Assembly: GCA_032622095.1 (NCBI GenBank) | Contig: CP136065.1 | Span: 96,911,343 to 96,975,342, forward strand | Length of the DNA: 64,000 bases | Direction of reading: 5' to 3' | DNA from: Siphonodentalium dalli | Taxonomy: Eukaryota; Mollusca; Scaphopoda; Gadilida; Siphonodentaliidae | Part shown: one piece after another, positions 12,201-27,200 of the stretch | Layout: the number at the start of each line of letters is the position of its first letter | Position numbering within the stretch: position 1 is the first letter of the stretch | Notes under the pieces: model-generated | The model's database searches: none | Seen by the model: only the letters and a program-made list of their open reading frames with translations | What the model was told of the DNA's origin: nothing | Made by a program: the position numbers and the translations under genes

Positions 12201-15200
12201 AGAAATTTGCAAAAATCTGCGAAGACAATATTTATCGAAAGTGCCCAGCTGGGCGGTTCCACGTTATTCGATAAATATCGTCTCAAAACTCGTTTTAAAA
12301 GATGTTCTTATAAAAACCCTTTAATGTGAATGTTTAAAAATGGTCACGTGTTGTGTTACAACATGGAAACATCTTTGTATTGATGTATAGAATGAGAAAT
12401 TAGCGAAAATTTGGCGAAAACTGAGTGAAAATTAGCGAAAATTTACTATGGTCACCGTCGATGCTTCGGACTGCTATATTCGCTCCTAAAGCTTTCTAAT
12501 GACAAGTTTTCGGGATTTTCGCAAAGAAATATATATATATATATTAGTTGTCCAAAAGTAATAATCAATCACTATTGCGTCCAAAATATCCTTTAATTTA
12601 GAATTTACTCTAATATCGCCCAGCTGGGCCGCCCAGTAGGGGCTTTTATACTATGTTTTCAAAATCGCCCAGCTGGGCCGCCCAGCTGGGCTTTTATAGG
12701 GTCTCGTTAAGTTGAAAGAGACATATGTCACTCAAAACTGCATGGTGCTCATATAGTGATGAAATAATGTCGGATTGGCTATTCGCAACTTATCACGCGC
12801 CGGGCAGCTGTATCGTTGCACGTGGGATTGATCCACCGCGGTGACACACATCCGTGTTGGTTTCAATTTTAGTGTTCACCTCTTTGCAATGTTCAGTCTT
12901 GTTGATTTGCCTGGTTACTTGTGCACTGAATATCAGCATCCAGTACGTTTATTGCCAATACAATCATACCCGAATTATAATGCAGCACCGAAATTTCATG
13001 TTAAATCGTAGGAAGTATCGAACAGTTTCCAGGTATATTTTTTTAGGCACGCGGTACATGTATATAAAGCGTGATCACTCGACGCTGCTGTCATTTCTGC
13101 AGCGGAGAAAGTAGTCAAGAAATTTAGGTTACCGAGAAATAACTTTAATAGCTAAAGTGTGACAACCAATGGTTTAATAGTATATACTATGTGGATTGAC
13201 AGCTTGTCATTACACTATTTACATTTAAACTGAACGCCGAAATGTTCCGAAGTGTAACCAACAACGTTCGGCTATTATGCCAAAAATCGAGTTCACCCAA
13301 AGTCAGACATAAACAACCGAATACACCCATACTCAACATATTTAGGAAAACGTGCGCTGTTAATTTATTCAAATATCCCATCACTGTTATGTGTTTATTT
13401 TTATTGTAAGTAGTCCAATATTGCTTATTAGTAAAACATTTATTGCACGGAAATTAAGTCTCGCGATATATTTGTAATTTTCAATTTAAAAATTACCGGG
13501 TATACGTTATAGAATTAATTAAATTTACAACCACGTGGTGTTGTTTATATTTTTGGTACTAGTGCTACCACGGAAAAAGCTGAACTCAATTCGAGAGGTC
13601 AAATGTGTTCGTACTTTAAAAAAAAATGATGTACATGTACACATTGCGATCTAATGTTTTATCCACATACATGTAGCATTACCGCTTTCAATTGGCAACT
13701 TTTGTGGAGTTCAGATTCAGAACAAATAACATGTTTGCTACGAAATAAACAACTTTATTGTCACAATTGCGATATTTTATTATATTTAGTTGTGGTGGTA
13801 TGTAAGCTGGTCATTATCTCGTATAGTCCGTTATAAGATGGTTTTGCAGGTGGTCTCGGGCGTAATATAGCATCTCGCTACCCCAATATCTTATAATTAG
13901 CTGGTGTACACTCGAGCAGACTTGTACTAATGATTCAGTGTATATATATATTAATTGTGCACCGAAATATGAGGCATTAAAGTAGATGTATCTGTTGTAT
14001 TCACACATTAATTAAATTTACGACTATAAGTATCAATAATAACTCAACAAAGTCGGGTGTTATAAATGTGAGAGAGTGGCAGAGTAACTATGTGGCTGTA
14101 TTCCTGTCACTCCCTGTTTCAGTTGAATATATCATTTGTCAGTGACATGATCTTGAGATGCTAATAATGACGCACTAAATACTAGTATTTATAATATCCG
14201 AATATTGTTTCTATAAAGTACTAGCAGGGTTACCCGGTGTTACGCAGGTTAAAGTGATTTGGAACCATCTGATGTGGACATTTGATGCAAATAGGGAAAA
14301 TACTCTTGCCCAAAGTGTTACGCGTATTCTCATAAATTGTATGTATATCCAGATGGCATCACAAAACGTCATTTTATACGTGGATTATAAGTAGTGATTG
14401 TAATTTTTTTATCGCGATTAATTCGTCATACCAATAAAGAAGTATTTATTTATTTACAACCGTACATCAGGCATTATCATTTTAAAATCGTAGTCGATGT
14501 GGTTGGAATTGATGTTTGTTTGTTTTGTAATAGTTGATTTTGGGATCAAAACATGAACACCATGAACACATTAATTCGCAAAGATAAAATACGATAATTT
14601 GGTTTTACATAGAGATGTATAAATAATTATAATGTGTTAGACTAAGATTTTGAGGACAACTGGTTATCATAGCTCCATGAAGATACATATTTAAAGAAAT
14701 GGCTAGGTGCTCCTCTGTTCGTGGCGCTATACTGACTAATTATTCTCAATTTATAAGAAATGTTGCTATTTTCAGCTACATGTGCCCGACACAGAGTGGG
14801 ATTTTAAGTTGTTTATTTAGGCTATGAATCTGTTCTAAAACATGAAAGAAATTCTCGGTAGCAGGCAGATGTACCCATGTCAGATTCCAGTATTTTGGAA
14901 TCCTAAAGTCATGTGCTACTGACTGTTTTCTTTATCTTAAAAGAAACTATATTTGACTGCACATTGTGACCACTATTTTTGAACAGGCCATCTGTACATC
15001 TCTCTTGACAAATTGTATCTTTTTCGTGGAAAATAACTTGAATGAGCCAGTCTCAATTGTGTTAGAATGCATAAGCCATTATGCCATGCCATACTCTGAC
15101 GGTTTTGCAAGAACAGATGTACATCTTAAACATCTCGCCATCCCCGACCCAAACGGCACCCACCTGATTTGATTTCTCGTATCATCGGAGAAGAACGTGT

Positions 15201-18200
15201 TTGAAATTAGTACTACACATAATTTTACCAGCTTTAGTGTCCACACCCCTCCCATGGTTATGGATAAGTTTTTTAAATCGGCGCTAAAATGTTTTTATAA
15301 ATTTTTGTGCCACTCTCCCATTCAGTGCATCCCTGACTCGAATGGCGCCATTTTGACAGCTTTCAGCCCCATCATTAAGACTCTTAATATCATGCAGATG
15401 GTTATGTACCTGTATAGGTTTGGTGGTAATATGCGACTAAACAACTGCTCATCAAATGTAGTGCCCCCCCCGCTCTTATCCAAACTACGCCAGTTTGGCG
15501 TCGTTAAATCACACGATTAGATTCCTTTGATCATGTCGAAGAATATGTTTCAATTTGGTGGAAATCGGCGCTCAAAATATTGTTATCAATTGTGGTGCCC
15601 CTCTTCCTACCAGGCAATCCTGACACGAACGGCGCCACCGTTGGCATCTTTAAACCACACCAATATATTCCTAATATCATGGATATGATTATGTATAAGT
15701 TTGGTGGAAATCGGCGACAAAAATGTTGCTGCCCGTCCCCTGTTTTGCCCCTGACAACAACAGCACACTTTAGCTAATTCTAACCAGCACCATTATCTTC
15801 CTCGTAAAAAGTAACCCCTGTTAGACCCATTTGATGGGATCTAGATGGTCCCACGTGAATTTCTATAGAACTCAGACAGACGCACAGATATTCGAAAATA
15901 TAGATATATATCTACAATTGACACTATTATGCTTACCAGACTACCAATATAACTGTTTTCAGTTCAACTATCCCAATTACAACCACGAACTTCCAATACG
16001 CTGCCACTGTTTGTATGTTGTTTATGCGTGTATTTCTGGCACATGATATTCGCGAGAAATAAGATGATCGAACAAAATGATTGGCACCATGTTTCGAAGT
16101 TGAAAAGTTGCAACGCTACAATCTTAAACAAAACAAATATGTTCGATATCGGGTATCTGAGATGAGTTATTGTGAGAACTCATTAGTTTATAGATACATG
16201 TAGTTGACATATTTTGCAAATATATAAAACCAGCATGTAGATATTACCATACAGGCATGATATCTTGCCGCCTCATGTTCGAGTTATGAAGTAGGTTCTG
16301 GAAACGCTGGACAATTATTCGGATAGTACATTCCAATTTATTCACATTTGATTCACAGGAAGGTTTTGGTCGTCCTAAGCGGATCTCACACTTCCAATTC
16401 ACGTCATGGCCTGATAAGGGCGTTCCCACCAAGATAGGGCCGCTAGTGTCCTTCAGGTACAGAGTACGTCAGATGACATCTGGTAAAGGGCCATTGGTCG
16501 TCCACTGTAGGTAAGCTTTTAAGAGTTTGTGAAATCATCTTCGACTCTCTTGCGAAATTAAACTTGTATGCTGCCCAGTCTGATTAGACCCGATAAAACT
16601 GCAGTTTGTTTTTGTTCTATATCATGACATTAATTAGATCGTTCACATGACCTCATTAATATGATGTTTTCTGTGGTCAGATATCGCCATTCTAAACAGG
16701 AATTTTATACACGTTTTGAGTTGTTTTCAACCTAGCAACATGTCCAATGAACCTAACTTATAAAGAGCATCCATTCTTCTCAACAAAAGCGGTAGACAAT
16801 AATTCGAGCTTTTGTTGTCGTTTTCGACGCATTAGCAGTGAATTAGTTTTGCTATAGGCTATATGAGTGTTTGTGATTACAAGTAATTTTCATATTTTGT
16901 CGCCTGGAAAGCGAACACTTAGTTTAGGGAATTCTGAGTCATTTTGGTGTTAAATTGGATCGTGCGCAACGATGCGATCTTCTCGCGTTTAACAATATAC
17001 ATACCGCCCATTATTATCTCAGTTACGGGCCTTTCTCGACTTTGAAATTTGTGTTTTCTTAGTTCCCGGACACCCACTCTCGTGTGATAACTTCAGTTAG
17101 TATACTGACTGAATGGTTCCCGGACACCCGCACTCGTGTGATAACTTCAGTTAGTATACTTACTGAATGGTTCCCGGACACCCGCACGCGTGTGATAACT
17201 TCAGTTAGTATACTGACTGAAATGGAATGAAATTTGTTATACATGCTTGAAACCTTATCATACAGTTCAAGTTCGATCTTCGAATTCTTTTGATAGAGTG
17301 GCGGACCTTTTTCGACTTTGATATTCAGGTTCTTTGATTTCCTGTTGACAATTGCTGTTAGGTTTGGTTAATAGCTCACCGCTATTGGTATGTGGCTGAC
17401 TTTAACATACTATAATGTACTTGGATTCGGACATTTACGCAATGATTCCCACCAGACATAACTCCAAGTTGTGCAATATTTCTGAAATCCAACTGTGGCG
17501 GTGCTCTTGTTTTAATTGCTGTGGGGCATACCTATATAACGTTATGGTGCTGTGTAAATGTCGCTATGGTAAGTCTGTTTGGAGATCCTTATCCTTATCC
17601 GTAATTAATAATTATGTTCGGGCATCTTTATCGAAGAAGATTTGAACTGTTATTTTTGCAGTGCCGGAATCGGTCGAACTGGTACCTTCATTGCAATCGA
17701 CTATCTGATCAATCAGGGCATCGCTCGAGGGGGCGTTGATGTTAAGGCATGCGTAGAAAGACTAAGACGACAAAGGGTTAACACGGTCCAAGTTGTGGTA
17801 AGTGAACAATGTCTCCCCCCGACAAGGATAAATCGGCGTTAATGCGTTGCCACCCACGAATCACGTAGATCTTCACAAAGGTGTGCGAACATGAGTGTAA
17901 ACGTTTCAAGCAACAAACATCTCCCGCGTTGCTCATTTTCATAAAGCTACACTTTGAAGCAGTGGATTTAATATGCGAAATCGCGTTTTTGGATAATTAT
18001 TTATTATTGACCAGTACGCATGTGGTCTAGTGGCTTTTCGCGTGTACAATGTCGGAGGCGTTTTGTCCCTTTAATGTGTGTACATTCAATGGCATTAAAT
18101 CAGAAAATATCGTCAAAGTAGAACAAAGTTTTTCGCGAACCAAATTTTCGAAATTAACTGATTTGCTATTTGATTGCTATGTGACTCCTAATGATATCAC

Positions 18201-21200
18201 TGTATTATAATATTGGTACATTCAAAGTACGTACATGTAGGTGAATACTGTATCATACCCATTCCAGGACCAGTACAAGCTAATATACGACGGTGCGCTG
18301 GAATCCTTGACGATCGGTGAGATGCGATACAACACCAACTCATTCCAGGATGATCTAATAAGGCAGCTCAGAAGACCCAACCCAGACAGCGGCAAGCCAC
18401 TCCTCCAGGAACAAATGGACGTGAGTTTTAATTTGGTCTGTGTGTATGAAATTAAACATAAACCGAAGTAGAAGAACGGCTGCACATATGTGTTATTAAC
18501 GCCACCGGTGTATACTGTTGGACAATTTTTAGAAATATGTGGACCTGTGTAGATAATTGTTTTTCCGGTTATTTTGGGACGCGTTAAAGTTGTACTGCGA
18601 CCCTGAGTCCGGTAAAAGCTGTAGTTGGAATGTCCAAGTTCGTGTAAGTTCTATTTACTATGCCGATGATTTGAGAAGCTTTATTGTTTTAGGATATTGT
18701 AGAAAGGCTAATCTGGCCGTGTCAAATTGAGCTATAGCGATGGGATATCTTGCTGGACAACACATTTCGGGTTTTCGTTGGATGTGTATTCGCTGGATGT
18801 CTTATAGTTGCAGTATATATGTAACTATTATGACCGCGTTAATTGCGTTTGATGTTTAGGTATTAACAATGGCTGGGCCATGCACACTTGAAGATTTTAT
18901 GGCGGGAACCCAATTTTTTATTCACATTTAGAAGCTTTCTGGTTTGGTGAATGAAAAACCTGCAGTAATAAGCCGTAGTTTTTTGTAATAATACGAAGGA
19001 TTAGTTGTTTTAACGGAATTCTGAGTCGGTGCATTCATGTAACCAATGTATTTTATATTACAATTTATATTTATTGCTAATAATATGATCTTGGTGGCGT
19101 TACCATTTCTGACTATGGTTTTCTTGTAACCATTGTGTCAATGATATTCCCCGAGATCGCGGGTGTTAGGTAATCCCACGAAAATCACCGAGGCGAAGCC
19201 GCGGTTATATTGGCCGAACACCCTCGTGGAAAACTCAGGAAAACACCAATTGCGTGCACTTCGCGATGAAGATAAATATTAACTAGTTTAGACGGAAGCT
19301 GCATATGCATTCATACGATGAAGGTAGGCTACTGCCTTTAGTTAGACTTGCGTGGTTGTGTATATCATAATCTATACGATCTTACATGTATGAACAAAAC
19401 AACTAGTAATTTTCCCCAGGTTGCTGTGGTGACATGGTTGTGGAACATCAGAAACTGAGCAACTTATAGGGGTGACATTAGCTTGTTGATCTATATTTCA
19501 GGTCATAAATGAATTGTCCCGACGCCACACGGAAGATGATTTCACGTGCGCTCGACTGGCAGAAAACCTAGTAAAATGTAGAGATCAGAATATCCTCCCC
19601 TGTAAGTGACACGTTAATGATGTGAGATGGTGATTATCCGTGATTTCATGGCGCACGCGGTGGCTGAATGTTCCTTTCCCAAATCTTGAAGAAATAACCA
19701 CATCGCTTTGGCAACCTGAAACTATTTCTACCCTTCTAACTTAATATTTAATATTTTAATAATAAATTTATTTAATTCGTCCAAGTACACTCAGGGTTTT
19801 TTCTTCTAATTATTGTCCGCTAATATTGACGTAATTAAGACGTAATCATACATATCCTTCTGCACTTGTGTTATCTAATTTTATGTCTGTCGTCTGTGTA
19901 TATCTTATATCCACCTCGAGACAAATAATATACTATTCCAATGTATACTTTTATAACTGAGTGGGAAAATCCATTTAGTATATAAAGGGTTAATCATCAA
20001 TTTATTTAATTCAGTCAAGTAAACTCACGCTTTGTTTCTTTTTATCCGCTAATAGTGACGTAATTGAGACGTAATCTGATCCCGAACTTGGTGCCCTGAA
20101 CTTGGACTAGACGCTGGCTCTATGAGGCTACGTCGTTACACTAAGCATGCCGTCATGACAGCGAACAGAGTAGAGCGTCGGGGCTTCATAGAGCCAGGGT
20201 CTAGTCCACCCTGAACTGTGTAGTACCTTGGCATAAAGGGACGTAACTGTTAGCCTAAACAAATCAAAACATGCTGGACCGTTATCTTTTGAACGTCGCT
20301 ATCTGCCGTCAAAACATCTTATATGTGACGTCAAATAGGACAGTTCATCTCTAACTATACTGTGTTTAATATAAATTTCAGCCGAGAAGTGCCGTCCCTA
20401 CCTCTCAACATATGGCTATTCCAGTGACTTCATCAATGCTGTTTATATTCCGGTGGGTATAATTATTGCTATAATGATAGAGTTCTCCATCGTAGTACGC
20501 TTCGAAAGTTTTCGCCAGATTTTTGTTCTAAAAATTACCCCTTCTACTGACCAGTAATACGAAAATTCTAAATAAAATTGATATTAATTGATAGAAATGT
20601 TTTTTTCCGGACAGGTCCCCTCGATTCATATTATATTCGATTATATATTATTGTATACCCCGCGCGATATATACAGGTATACAAATTGTTTGGAAGATAT
20701 CTTTAATCTGGACGCTGAATATTACTAGTTTCTTTAGAGTCAGTATTTAGTATACTGCTTATGCTTAATTAATAGCCAGGTTCAGCCACACGCACGTATA
20801 TCTTGTAACATGTGTTTCCATTGACAACGACAGTCACCTGCCTCACGTGATGATTCCACCTACACGTACTCGGTCAAACCTATCAGAAGTTTTAAACGTG
20901 TAGCATTATTAAGCGTGTAGAAAAGGGAAATAATTCAATCTGATAAATACCGAATGAGTGATCAACGCTACCGCAGGCAATACATGTGTTTTCCCGGAAA
21001 GATTATGTTTTCAGTGAAGCCAATTACCAATGTCGTTGGCAGTCAGCGGTTACACTGAGGACTGCTCGTCTCTATCGTTGGATTATTGCTCGCTCTGCTA
21101 CAAGTTGTGCCATATCTCCAAAACGCCTAGTTTGACGCCGTAAAATCACATGACTTTTCCTGCCAAGTGTGTATCCGTAACAATACCATAGTAACACTCG

Positions 21201-24200
21201 TAACAAGTTACTCGTACGCGTAGCTTGACCTGGCCTCGCTTAGTACTATTTTTCGCGCATCCATGTGTGCGTGAATTTAAAACAGCGAAAAACAGTACGA
21301 CTCACGAATTGTGCAGGTAACTAGGGACGTCAACCGGCCTAAATGACGTCATTGCGATTTGAGAACGTTTGTATCATCCACAATTCACTGTCATTGATAC
21401 ATAGATGCTCAAATCCCCCTCACGTACATAAACCGTTTAAGCGACGACACTAGCTATATATCTATTATATATTTTGGGAGATCTGTTTGTTTGTTTGTGT
21501 GTAATCGATGAACTCGAAAACGGCCGACCCGATTTCGATGAAACTTGGTATGTGGGGGTATTTTCGGGCCAGGAGTAACATAGGCCTATTAATTTGTCCG
21601 TCCGACGTCACCTTGACCTTCAAAACTCATATCTCGGGATCCGCGGTGCTAATCACGGCGGATTTAGCACTGCGGTGCAGGGAGGATAACTCTATATTCA
21701 TACGTCGACGAACGTAAGCAATTTGCAGTCAATATATTACGCATCGTGTATTTTTCCCAAAATTATTACATTTACAATATATATTGTCAATTTGCAGGCT
21801 ATTAAAAATCATGTATCTATCCCAAAATATATCATTTATTACAATTTCTGATATATAAATTTTGTTACAGCTAATATTCTTAGGTCTATTGTCGATAGAT
21901 TTATTTTTTGTATATTCACACCACGCATTGGCTCAAGCCGTTTACATTTACCCCGCGGGTCTGGAATCTCATCCAAGAATCCATTTAGCTATTTCGTTGT
22001 TGCGAAATGGAATCTACCGGTTGCCCCAAGCCGTCAATGTCAACAACATCGATATTGTTCAACTTTGACTGCGAGAAAATAATTAGTTAAAATTTACCAC
22101 TCAATGCTAATTTATCTTTACGTTGAAGCTTGATAATTAATGAGCGTGTGTATATGAGGCGCGTTTATACTTTAGTGGAAATCAAATCGGGTAAAACTGG
22201 CGGATTTTTACGGACGAAATTTGATACATAGGGTATCTCGGTATCCGCTTGGCCGATTTCCTGGTATCTGCTGGGCCAATTTCCACCATTTTTGGGGTGT
22301 TGGTGTTGGAAAACTGCCAGACGGATTTTGACAAAATTTGATACTTAGTGGTAATTGTTTCCAGGGAGTGTTTTGGACGAGTCAAATCGTGACCCCACCT
22401 GACCTTGACCTTCAAAATGGTCAATTCAATGTCAAAGCCCGGACGAAGTCGGGTCACCTTCTAGTTCTATATATAGCAGGACACATAACGGGGTATTGTT
22501 CATGGATTACATATATTACGAATAGGAACTTGTATTCACATGCAGGCAACCAATCTCTACATCAGTTTTCACGCGTAAACGATAGATAATGGTAAATTCT
22601 TCGACGCTGCATGTAAAAATATATATTTCAGACTGAACATTCACCTTTTCTCCACAATTATCCACAATACTGCATGGAGTGATACCATGGTCATACGGTC
22701 TGATTTATTTATTTCAACCCAACTATTTAAAATACAAACAGTCATGTTTTCCTGAAGTTATCCGCATATGCGGTTGTGATTTTTCTTCTTTCGAGTTCAT
22801 TTCAATGATAACCAAAACAATTTAAATATAAGGACAATTACTGGAGCATATTCGCCCATCTTCGCAACAAAAATATGGCGCAGTTATGTTGTACTGGATG
22901 TAAATTGCTGCCGTGATTGTCTTTAATACACACATGTATCTTACGGGAGCAAATACGAACTAAAACTGTCATCAAATACCAGACATTTTGGAAAATATTT
23001 TTGTCAATTTGGAAATCACAATGTGAATTTTTTTGTTTTTATATATATATATATATACTAGAAGGGTGACCCGACTTCGTCCGGGCTGTTTCCCCTCTGC
23101 TTTTCGGCGAATTGCGCGATTTGACCTTGAATTGTCCATTTTGAAGGTCAAGGTCAGGTGGGGTCACGATTTGACCCGTCCAAAACACTGCCCGGACAAA
23201 AGTACCCGACAAAAGTACCCGTCGAAATCCATCCGGTTTTACCCGATTTGACCTCGAATTGATAATTTTGAAGGTCAGGTCGGGGTCACGACTCGACCCG
23301 TCCAAAACACTCAGTGGACAAAAGTAACCCCACGTATAAAATTTCGTCGAAATCCCATCAAAATTCGCGATTTGACCTTGAATTGACCCGATTTCAAGGT
23401 CAATGTAACGTCGCACGGGCAAACGAATAAGCTTACGACACTCCCCATACGAAAGTATCCCCAGACACTAATTTTCATTGAAATCCCGTGATACTCGGGC
23501 GTTCGACCTTGAAATGACCCGATTTCAAGGTCAAGGTCACGTCGCATGGGCAAATTAACAGGCCCATGCCACTCCACGGCCGAAAGTACTCCCACATACC
23601 AAGTCTCATCGAAATCGGCTCGGCCGTTTTAGAATCCATCGCGAACACACAGATAGACAGACAGACACACCCTCCCTCACACACACACACACACACACAC
23701 AGATTTCCCAAAATATATAATAGATATAACGATATAAACATGGACTATTTTCCTATTTTCTGTCATTGCTTTTACTAATAATAATCATGTGGAATTTTCC
23801 CACCATAGTAGGAGGCGTTAGGTTAGATATATACAACAGTTGGAGAGATTGCTTGGTGAAGATGTCAGTGGCCAAGTCCCGGGAGCGCTGTATACCCAAC
23901 TACAATGTCCGTGTTTCTCGGTCTCTGATCCATATACTTCACAATCAACCACGCATCGTAAGCACGGACAACTTTATACTGGGTGTCATTAGAACTAATT
24001 AATGTGTCAAGTTCCCCAGTCGAAATCACAAAGACGATTACCACGACAGTTGAGACCATACAACCAGACGCGTTTAACTCTACCTGTCCGTCTGATGGTC
24101 TAGTCGTCGGCGTGTCCGTCGTACACTAATCTGTAAACCTAGTAAAGTGGACATCTCTCGGAAACCTCTGGAAATCACAGGTATAGAATTTAATATTGAA

Positions 24201-27200
24201 GATTATATTAGAAGTCCAACACTGGCAATTCTGAAACCAAATATGCACACTGCTAATATCTGACCCAAATTACGTCACGGTGACAAGCAAAACAAAAAAC
24301 AATATGTCAAACTCCCCAACTACCGAATTGTTCAGCTGTCAAATGCAACCGATGATTTTGAAAATTGGAGTCCCCTTTCGTTTTCCAGGAAAATTCGTGT
24401 CGCCATCTTATATACTACCGACCTGGCAACTTCCCTATCAGTAATGCATCTTAATGTACATATACGCAGTCTCACAGCAAATTATGATTCCGTTTGCCAT
24501 CTTATTTCAGTAGTCAAGAAAAGGGGAACAGCTGTGATTTAATATGATTCTCAGAAATATTTAAAATCCATGATCATACAAATTACGATAATGAAAACTA
24601 CAATCCCCCAGTATTCATGACGTGCTCCGAAAATGACGACGGTCGTGGTGGAGTTGGCATCTATATCAAAGACATACCGAATCCATAATTGTACCGAATC
24701 CATAATTGTTGAGGCATACCATAATCTTAGAAACGCACACGTGGTAGGATGTATTTATTGACCGTACTCAGCCCCTCTAGTTGATATAAATAAATTCCTC
24801 AAAACAGTTTAACGTACTGCGCTAAAACTAACACATTTGTAGAAAATGTCTTCAGTCAAGGTTTTATTCCATTAATAACCAAACCGATGCGAGTAACTGA
24901 ATACACTGCCACCCTTATCGATAACATATTTACTAATGTCCTGACCGCAACCCAGTGTTACTGATATATCAGACCATTTCACGATATTTGCATTAGAAAC
25001 GGCGACACAAATCACATACGCATATCTACTCCTCATACTCATAGACCTTTTTCAAGAGCTAATATAGAGAAATTTAAAGACTAAATGCAACAGATTTCGG
25101 TTGCGTTATGGATATTAGCTGTGCGAATGAAGCTTATAACACTTTTCTTGAAATTTATCTAAACATTTTTAATGCAGCCTTTCCCGAAATTCAAGCAAAT
25201 AGGACCAGCAAATATACCAAATATATGACTTGGATGATAACGTGTCCCCTATAATCATCGCAAACAAAAAGAAAACAACTCAAGAAAATCTAAAGAAACC
25301 AACTGATGTCAACATACAAATGTACAAAGCATATTGCAAACTATTCAGCAGAGTGAAAAGATTGTGTAAAAGTGGTTACTATGAGAATTTGTTGGAACAA
25401 AATAAACGCGACATTAAACAGACTTGGAATATTTTACGCGGTTTAATAAAAAAGTGCGAAAGCTATGCCAAAACCACCACTATCTGTTACTCACGAAAAT
25501 GGAGCAATCGACGACCTTAAGAAATTGCTGACAAGTTCAGTGAATTCTTTTCTGGCATATATGTACTGCTATATCAAATGTAGTGGCATTGCCTTCCATC
25601 GTCAATTACAGAAACTATCTTACCGATGAATATGGATCGAAGTGACAACGGAACAAGAAATAGTCGAAATTGCCGAAAAAAAAAAATCGACTACTAATAC
25701 CATGGTGTCTAATCAAAACTTCTCAAAGCATCTATATACCAAATTGCATCCCTCTAAATCACATATACAACTTATCACTGTCATAAGGAATATGTCCCAC
25801 AAAAATTAAAATAGCGAACGTAATACATATTTTAAAAAATGGTGACCCCCCCCCAAAAGTTTAACAACTATCGCCCAATCAGTATTCTCCGGTCATTTTC
25901 TAAATTGTTGGGGAAAAAATAATGTCAAAAAGACATGTCCTTTCTAAATAGGTTTAACATTTTGTACGACCATCAATATGGCTTCCGGAAATCTCACTCA
26001 ACCACGCCTCCTATCTTACATCTTTTGAAGCACGTAATTAAAAATAATGACAAGTCAACAAGAGACTCAACATTAGCCATATTTATAGACATCTCTAAGG
26101 CTTTCGATACCGCCTCTCATGAAATACTCCTATCTAAAATGCACTTTTACGGAATACGTGGTATTGCTCTCAACTGGTTTAGTAGCTACCTGAAAACCAG
26201 AAGTCAATTTATTGAATATGGGAATAACGTCTCTACTCACAGGTCGATAACGTGTGGTGTACCACAGGGTTTATTCTTTGACAGATAATCTTTTATTGTA
26301 TGTAAATGATATACACAAATCGTCGTCGATGAAAACGCTGTCATTCGCAGATGATACAACTCTGTATATGTCGGATTGCAATATCAAATGACTTAAAGGT
26401 ACAGCAAATGACGAACATATTAAAGTCAGTGGTTTGTAGTAATAAACTGAAAATAAACATTGAGAAATGCCGATATATAATGGTGCTCCCCCAAACATCG
26501 AACATAAGTCGAATCACATGAAAATGTCATTAAATGGAATAGACCTCATGCAAGTTGGCAACCGCAATGTGGAGAATTCGGTTAAATTTTCAGGTGTGAA
26601 AATAGACGAAAACTTGATATTTAAAGCACACGTCGATATAATTTGTTAAAACATTTCCAAGGCTATATGGTGTTTGAATAGGGTGAAACATCTACTAACA
26701 ACAAATCTTTAAAATCGTCGTACTTCGCGTTAATTCTCAGTCACTTGTTATATAAAATAAAATATGTGGCCATTCGAAAGCACATGAAGAATAATGACCT
26801 TACAAAAGCTGACAATGAGGGTCATATGTAGGAAAAGATATAATAGCCACACCGACCCACTCTTTATATCTGAACACATTTTGAATTTCGATGATTTATA
26901 TCGTTTACATGTATCAATCTCCGTGCAAGATTGGCACTATGATATGCTACCAACTCCATTTATTAATTATTTTGAAACGTCAAAAAACAAAACAGACAAT
27001 ATGGTCAATTAATATCACATACTCCGAAAACAGCATTTAGCTCTGAACTACCAGTCTTTTCTTTCTTCAACATTTGGTCAGACGTCAGTTGTGATGCGAA
27101 ATATATCTGGAACAAATCTGCATTCAAAAGCTCAATACACTAAAAAGGATATATGCCATTATCAACTGATAGCAAGTTGCGATAACCCCCCGATGTACTG

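Larger units (their letters stand above)
11102..16358 (+). other. Intron 6, holds a Mutator-like element
   Basis: This 5257-bp GT-AG intron contains the Mutator-like element at 11521-12705 and, at about 14222, a short fragment of the 'agcagggt(t/g)acccg' interspersed repeat. Weakly related units lie in 15120-15770. Positions 12715-14200 and 14300-15100 show nothing I recognise. Confidence 0.65.

Noticed and set aside
18222-18485. Minus-strand 87-codon ORF
   Set aside because: Antisense shadow of RPTP exon 9.
23033-23741. Overlapping ORFs with repeated TLTLKSGQFKVK or similar peptides
   Set aside because: They read the internally repetitive short interspersed element on both strands; the family shows no consistent frame between copies.
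26271-26498. Minus-strand ORF over the reverse transcriptase
   Set aside because: It is the antisense shadow of the FADDT region of the LINE.
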